From assembly GCA_018827685.1 (NCBI GenBank), contig JAHJXD010000045.1, forward strand, positions 1-7,409: a stretch of DNA of 7,409 nucleotides, in the 5' to 3' direction. A program made the translations under genes and the position numbers. The notes under the pieces are model-generated. The model saw nothing but the letters and a program-made list of their open reading frames with translations, did no database searches and had not been told where the DNA came from. Below are positions 1 through 3,679 of the stretch, piece after piece (the stretch's first letter is position 1; the number at the start of each line of letters is the position of its first letter). This DNA comes from Patescibacteria group bacterium. Its GTDB lineage: Bacteria; Patescibacteriota; Patescibacteriia; Patescibacteriales; GWC2-42-12.

Positions 1-36
1 ATTTTAAATAAATAATTAATAAATTAAGCAAAACTT

Positions 37-447
37 ATGTCAGAAGAAACAAAGCAAGAGGAACCAATAGTAGTTCCTGATAAATTCAAGTCTTTAGTGG
101 AAACCATTGAAAAAATGTCGGTTTTAGACTTAGCCGAATTAGTTAAACTTTTAGAAAAGAAGTTTGGTGTTTCTGCTGCCGCTCCGGCCATGATGATGGC
201 TGGCCCGACTGCTGTCGCGGTCGAGGCAGAAGAGAAGACTAGCTTCAATGTTGAAATAACCGAAGCTGGTTCAAACAAGATCGCGGTTATTAAAGCAATT
301 CGCGAATTAACCGAGATGGGTTTAAAGGACGCTAAAGATTTAGTCGATGCCGCTCCTAAAATGTTGAAAGAAGGCATCAAAAAGGAAGATGCCGAAGCAA
401 TGAAAAAGAGGTTGGAAGAGGCTGGCGCAAAAGTTATTCTAAAATAA
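37..447 (+). CDS. rplL: 50S ribosomal protein L7/L12
   Basis: L7/L12 forms the multicopy stalk of the large ribosomal subunit, anchored through L10, and recruits and stimulates the translational GTPases (EF-G, EF-Tu, IF2). The 136-residue product has the standard order of parts. An N-terminal dimerisation helical hairpin spans about residues 17-48 and ends in KKFGVSAAAP. A short Ala/Pro/Met hinge covers about 49-66. The globular C-terminal domain covers about 67-136, with KIAVIKAIRE (81-90) and GLKDAKDLV (95-103) matching the factor-binding helices of the family. It is slightly longer than the usual 120-125 residues because of an acidic N-terminal extension of about 13 residues. The ATG at 37 is preceded by an A/T-only stretch without a Shine-Dalgarno sequence. 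In most bacteria rplJ lies directly upstream, which here would be outside the window. Identity is essentially certain. Confidence 0.97.
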   Translation: MSEETKQEEPIVVPDKFKSLVETIEKMSVLDLAELVKLLEKKFGVSAAAPAMMMAGPTAVAVEAEEKTSFNVEITEAGSNKIAVIKAIRELTEMGLKDAKDLVDAAPKMLKEGIKKEDAEAMKKRLEEAGAKVILK

Positions 448-466
448 TCCTCAAAGCAGACTGTCG

Positions 467-495
467 CCCTGGATAATAAATAATCGCAATCAGGG
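467..495. terminator. weak inverted repeat between convergent genes
   Basis: The 66-bp gap between rplL and the opposing gene holds a perfect 5-bp inverted repeat, CCCTG (467-471) with CAGGG (491-495), around a 19-nt loop. It is the only stem candidate I found where a bidirectional terminator would be expected. The stem is short, the loop is long and no U-tract follows immediately on either strand: the T-rich stretch at 513-520 is 17 nt away. It may be chance. Confidence 0.18.
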
Positions 496-513
496 GTTCA
501 CTCTGTTAAGGGT

Positions 514-2805
514 TTATTTTGTATTTGCTAAATCAATTGAGTATACTGTAGCGTTGCTTAAGAAATATATTTTTTTATTGGTTTCATCGATTTGAAAATC
601 TTTTAAATTGTCGAATTTATCGCTCGTATATTGATTAATAAAATTACCCTTTTTATTAAATACAACCAATCTTTTGCCGACTGGCTCAAAAACATAAAGA
701 TAATTTTGCGCTATTGAGATAGTTAGTTTAGTCGCTTGACTGAAATTCGGTTCAACCGAGGACATGGAAAATTCTTGTTTTTTGCCTTTGCTGTATTGAG
801 AAACTTCCCCGTTATTTTTTAACAGATAAATATCGCCGTCAATGAAAAGGCTAGTTGCGTTAGTTAAATCTTCAGGGCTGTTTAGCCAGCCGACCGCGCC
901 GGTTAGTTCAGAGTTATTTTTATTAAAACGGTAAATTTGACCGTTTATCGCGTCGGCTAGATAATATCTGCCGTTATATTGTTTAAAGTCAATTATTTTT
1001 TGCGTTTTAGACGAATAGTCAATTTTTAAAGTTGATAATTTTTCGGTTTTAGTATCAAGAATAATAATACTGTTAGTATTAAAATAAGAGATGTTATTAT
1101 TTGTATCAATATTAGGAAAATCAAGCTTACTTATATTTTGGTCAGTTAAATTTATAGATGTAGTAAGTTTACTTTTTAAATCAATACTGTAAATAATTTT
1201 TTGCTCAGCATCAGCGGCAAATATTTTTTTTTGAACTAATATAATATTAGTTGGTTTGGCATTAGGATTAAGGTTTATTAAATTAGCTATTTCAATCGCA
1301 TCGGCGCGAATAACGCGGTTTATTTTTTCAATTTGTACCCGATGCTTGGCTATTAAGACATTATATTGGTCTTTTTGAGTTTGGTTTTTGGGTAGTAGCT
1401 CTGCTATTAGCTTGTTAACTTCTTCGAGTATTTTTTTGGCGCCTTCTTCATTATTATATAGCAGGCTGGCGTCGATTTGGTTTTGTTTTTGCTCAATCAT
1501 TGCCATCAGATTATTAATAGCGACTTGGTTTTTTACTTCTTTATTTTTTATATTCTTCCAAGTTAAACTAGAGGAAAAAATTATTAGGCAAATTAAAAAA
1601 GCCGATAATAAAATTTTATTTATGCTATTAAGATTTTTGTACCAAAAAAATATTTTTAAAATAGTTATTTTAATTTTTAGGAATAAATTTTTTACGCTCG
1701 AAATTAATTCTTTAAAAAATTCGGATAGCCTTTGCTTATCAGAAAGTATTTTAAAAATATAAGCGAGTAAACTGATTAAGATAGATAAATAATTTTTTAA
1801 AGAATTAGAAATTTTTTTAAAAGAAAACCAACTTATTTTTTTACCGGAAAAAATTTTATCTTTCAGTAAAAATGTTTTTTTGCCGATTTTTTTGGTTTGT
1901 TCTAAATTAAGCCATCCGACCAAATTATTAAAAAAAGATGACCATTTTTTAGCGTTAATCAGCCCGGAAGGGGTCAGTAATTTTTCAGTTTGCTCTTCGG
2001 TGGTAATTAAATTTTCAATTGAAGCTCTGGTTGAGGCGGCCAGCTGCTTAATTTTTACTTTTTGCATTTCCATTCCCGCGGTATTTTTTATGATAATTCC
2101 TAAAAATGGCACATATGCGTTAATTTTACTTAGTGTATTTTTAATTTGTTCAGCCGCGCTAGCCGGAGGAAGAGTAGTTATAATGTTAATAATTTGCTTG
2201 GTTGAAAGGTATTCGGACAGGGTTTCGCCCGAGAAGATAAAATAACCGCCACGTGGCAGAGCGCCGCTTATAATATTAGAAAATAATTTTATTAACTGGA
2301 ATGATTTTTTCGCTTCGCCTTTATCTGTTGTTTGTTCGGTGATATCGGTTAATTTATATTTGGCGCCATCTTCGGCTTTACCTTTATATAAAAGCAGTGC
2401 TTTATTTTTTCCCAAATTGGAAAAATGCAAACTGTCATTATAAATTACTCCGATAGTGATATTGACCAGGCTTGGGTTTAGCTTGATTTTTTCATTTTGT
2501 AAAAATTCAGCCAGTCGTTTATTGGTTTTAGCTATGGCTGATTCAAAAATATGCTCTATTTTTATACTCAAAACTCGCTCACGCAAAATCATTTTTTCGT
2601 TTTGGTAATAACTATAATTAAGAGTGTTAATTAAAAAATTAATAATTTTAAGGCTATCGGCTTTTTTTGATTCAATTTCAATTAAAGCGAAGAGTTTTCC
2701 GGCTAAAGCTTCTTTATTCGCATCTGGTTGAGCGATATAAATTTCATGGACCAAGTTGTTCCGTTGGCCTGGAGTTATAATAAATTGGGCTATTTTGTAG
2801 TTCAT
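514..2805 (-). CDS. membrane protein: degenerate PP2C-like domain, TM segment, coiled coil and six-bladed propeller
   Basis: I do not recognise a named gene; the 763-residue product is read from its architecture. Residues 1-240 resemble a PP2C (PPM) phosphatase fold, with FALIEIES (39-46) at the first metal-site strand, HFSNLGKNKALLLY (127-140) where active enzymes have N-x-GDSR, and YFIFSGETLSEYLS (188-201) where they have SDGL. The metal-binding aspartates are absent, so it is probably a non-catalytic sensor or binding domain. Residues 280-395 are Lys/Phe/Ser-rich and helical, with a hydrophobic patch at 339-352. One clear membrane segment lies at 396-413. A charged helical, probably coiled-coil stalk follows (about 415-500). 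Residues 515-760 contain six strand-rich repeats ending in patterns such as IIYSIDLK, QIYRFNKN and TVYSIDLA, as expected of an NHL/YncE-type propeller, probably outside the membrane. The ATG at 2805 has no Shine-Dalgarno but sits 32 nt after a TATAAT. It diverges from the regulator at 2930. Role unknown; signalling across, or scaffolding at, the envelope is inference. Confidence 0.85.
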   Translation of the reverse strand: MNYKIAQFIITPGQRNNLVHEIYIAQPDANKEALAGKLFALIEIESKKADSLKIINFLINTLNYSYYQNEKMILRERVLSIKIEHIFESAIAKTNKRLAEFLQNEKIKLNPSLVNITIGVIYNDSLHFSNLGKNKALLLYKGKAEDGAKYKLTDITEQTTDKGEAKKSFQLIKLFSNIISGALPRGGYFIFSGETLSEYLSTKQIINIITTLPPASAAEQIKNTLSKINAYVPFLGIIIKNTAGMEMQKVKIKQLAASTRASIENLITTEEQTEKLLTPSGLINAKKWSSFFNNLVGWLNLEQTKKIGKKTFLLKDKIFSGKKISWFSFKKISNSLKNYLSILISLLAYIFKILSDKQRLSEFFKELISSVKNLFLKIKITILKIFFWYKNLNSINKILLSAFLICLIIFSSSLTWKNIKNKEVKNQVAINNLMAMIEQKQNQIDASLLYNNEEGAKKILEEVNKLIAELLPKNQTQKDQYNVLIAKHRVQIEKINRVIRADAIEIANLINLNPNAKPTNIILVQKKIFAADAEQKIIYSIDLKSKLTTSINLTDQNISKLDFPNIDTNNNISYFNTNSIIILDTKTEKLSTLKIDYSSKTQKIIDFKQYNGRYYLADAINGQIYRFNKNNSELTGAVGWLNSPEDLTNATSLFIDGDIYLLKNNGEVSQYSKGKKQEFSMSSVEPNFSQATKLTISIAQNYLYVFEPVGKRLVVFNKKGNFINQYTSDKFDNLKDFQIDETNKKIYFLSNATVYSIDLANTK

Positions 2806-2818
2806 AATATATTTAATT

Positions 2819-2847
2819 TTGACTAAATAATGTATTCATTATACAAT
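2819..2847 (+). promoter_or_regulatory. sigma70-type promoter for the winged-helix regulator
   Basis: TTGACT (2819-2824) and TACAAT (2842-2847) are separated by exactly 17 bp, each matching the sigma70 consensus at five of six positions. It points toward the regulator gene and would give a leader of about 75 nt to the ATG at 2930. It shares positions 2842-2843 with the TATAAT of the divergent promoter. Confidence 0.6.
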
Positions 2848-2866
2848 AAAAACAGAAAAAGGAAAA
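2838..2866 (-). promoter_or_regulatory. sigma70-type promoter for the PP2C-like/propeller gene
   Basis: On the minus strand a perfect TATAAT occupies 2843-2838. The hexamer 17 bp upstream (2866-2861) reads TTTTCC, a poor -35, so the call rests on the -10 and its position. The predicted transcript start near 2831 gives a leader of about 26 nt before the ATG at 2805. The -10 overlaps that of the opposing plus-strand promoter. Confidence 0.55.
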
Positions 2867-2875
2867 CCACAGGTA

Positions 2876-2889
2876 TTGTTTAAAAACAA
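2876..2889. repeat. 14-bp palindrome, candidate operator
   Basis: TTGTTT (2876-2881) and AAACAA (2884-2889) are perfect inverted copies around a 2-bp AA centre. The element lies in the divergent control region upstream of a winged-helix regulator, which is where an autoregulatory dimer site would be expected. AT-rich DNA makes short A/T palindromes common, so the assignment is tentative. Confidence 0.3.
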
Positions 2890-2891
2890 AC

Positions 2892-2897
2892 CATAAT
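2892..2897 (+). promoter_or_regulatory. alternative -10 element for the regulator gene
   Basis: CATAAT matches the -10 consensus at five of six positions and lies 32 nt before the ATG at 2930, the same distance as the -10 boxes of the other genes here. No acceptable -35 and no TG extension are present, so it ranks below the TTGACT/TACAAT promoter. Confidence 0.25.
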
Positions 2898-2929
2898 TGT
2901 GCCAAATAAAAAATATTTCAATTAACCAT

Positions 2930-3535
2930 ATGCTTGAAAAATTATTCGGCTCAAACGCCAGAGTTAAAATATTGAAGTTATTTCTGCTTAATCCGGCGGA
3001 GAAGTTTTATGTCCGACAATTATCGCGCGATTTAAAACTGCAGCTTAATTCGGTTCATCGGGAATTGGAAAATTTAGAAAAATTTGGCATTTTAATGTCA
3101 GATATAAAAAATAAAGAAGAGGGGAGCGGTAAAAAAGAAGCGACCGGCGGTCAAGAAAAAAAATATTTTCGCGCCAATCCTAATTTTATTTTATTTGATG
3201 AAATTAAAGCTCTAATTGTTAAAGCTCAAATTTTATATGAGAAAGATTTTGTGCAAAAACTTAATTCTATCGGAAAAGTAAAATTATTAATTTTAACCGG
3301 TATTTTTGTTAATAATCCTAATGCATTGATTGATATACTGATCGTAGGTAAAATTAATAAACCGAAATTAATTAAATTAATCAAAGAATTGGAAATTGAG
3401 TTGGGCAAGGAAATTAATTTTACGGTTTTTGACAATCAAGAATTTAAATATCGCCGTGATATTACCGATACATTTCTCTATGGCATTTTAGACGACAGAA
3501 ACCTTGTAGTAATTGATGAAGTAGGGTTGAGTTAA
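2930..3535 (+). CDS. winged-helix transcriptional regulator with degenerate nucleotidyltransferase-like domain
   Basis: The 201-residue protein opens with MLEKLFGSNARVKILKLFLL, a start I recognise from CPR winged-helix regulators. The DNA-binding unit covers about residues 1-57, with the helix-turn-helix in YVRQLSRDLKLQLNSVHREL (27-46). It is followed by an unusually long, charged Gly/Lys wing loop (58-79). Residues 117-180 resemble a nucleotidyltransferase fold: ILTGIFVNN (121-129) then IDILIVGKI (134-142), and EFKYRRDITDTFLYGIL (171-187) typical of the family end. The G-S...R-G and paired-Asp signature of active enzymes is not intact, so catalysis is unlikely; ligand sensing or dimerisation is more plausible. 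The frame is open back to a TTG at 2897, but ATG 2930 is preferred because it gives the conserved N-terminus and because the TTG overlaps a possible -10. There is no Shine-Dalgarno. It is transcribed away from the 514-2805 gene. Targets are unknown; autoregulation is inferred. Confidence 0.85.
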   Translation: MLEKLFGSNARVKILKLFLLNPAEKFYVRQLSRDLKLQLNSVHRELENLEKFGILMSDIKNKEEGSGKKEATGGQEKKYFRANPNFILFDEIKALIVKAQILYEKDFVQKLNSIGKVKLLILTGIFVNNPNALIDILIVGKINKPKLIKLIKELEIELGKEINFTVFDNQEFKYRRDITDTFLYGILDDRNLVVIDEVGLS

Positions 3536-3556
3536 ATTTTTTAGACCCAGAGGGAC

Positions 3557-3584
3557 TTTACCGCATCTATTTTACCGCACCTAT
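3557..3584. repeat. 14-bp tandem duplication
   Basis: Two head-to-tail copies of a 14-mer, TTTACCGCATCTAT (3557-3570) and TTTACCGCACCTAT (3571-3584), differ at one base. They lie just after the regulator gene and about 35 bp upstream of the -35 of the next promoter. The spacing is not an integral number of helical turns. They could be a paired protein-binding site or a neutral replication-slippage duplication. Confidence 0.7.
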
Positions 3585-3590
3585 TATCAA

Positions 3591-3619
3591 GGCGAAAAAG
3601 GGCAAAAAAGGGCAAAAAT
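3591..3619 (+). promoter_or_regulatory. phased A-tracts / UP-element-like region
   Basis: Three near-identical units of 9-10 bp, each a GGC(G) followed by an A-tract, run up to the -35 box. The A-tracts are 3595-3599, 3604-3609 and 3614-3618, with centres about 9.5 bp apart, close to one helical turn. They fall at about -40, -49 and -58 relative to the predicted transcript start, the usual UP-element window. The sequence predicts intrinsic bending and extra contact with the RNA polymerase alpha subunit. Confidence 0.5.
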
Positions 3620-3648
3620 TTGACATAATGCTAAATATATGATATAGT
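3620..3648 (+). promoter_or_regulatory. near-consensus sigma70 promoter for the secreted protein gene
   Basis: A perfect TTGACA (3620-3625) is followed after exactly 17 bp by TATAGT (3643-3648), one mismatch from TATAAT. The predicted start near 3655 gives a leader of about 25 nt to the ATG at 3680. It is the best promoter in the window and is preceded by phased A-tracts, suggesting strong constitutive expression. Confidence 0.8.
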
Positions 3649-3679
3649 AATAAATTGTTTAAATTGTCAACTATATTAT

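Noticed and set aside
24..380. 118-residue open frame antisense to rplL
   Set aside because: It is a reverse-complement shadow of a certain ribosomal gene, with no family resemblance and no promoter.
1224..1232. Nine-base homopolymer as a possible phase-variation or slippage site
   Set aside because: It reads as in-frame Lys codons within an intact frame, and similar runs are frequent in this AT-rich sequence.
1388..2245. Two plus-strand open frames (1388-1762 and 1880-2245) opposite the 763-residue protein
   Set aside because: They lie wholly inside a coherent multi-domain gene. Their Leu/Ile/Phe/Ser-rich composition is what antisense of Lys/Asn-rich coding sequence gives.
2248..2257. Perfect 10-bp palindrome GCCACGTGGC
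   Set aside because: It encodes the Pro-Arg-Gly-Gly region of the PP2C-like domain, deep inside the gene, with no second copy seen; probably chance.
3226..3435. 69-residue minus-strand open frame in the regulator gene
   Set aside because: It overlaps the conserved C-terminal domain of the regulator and has no independent support.
3541..3556. CCC-AGA-GGG hairpin after the regulator gene as a terminator
   Set aside because: The stem is only 3 bp and no T-tract follows it.
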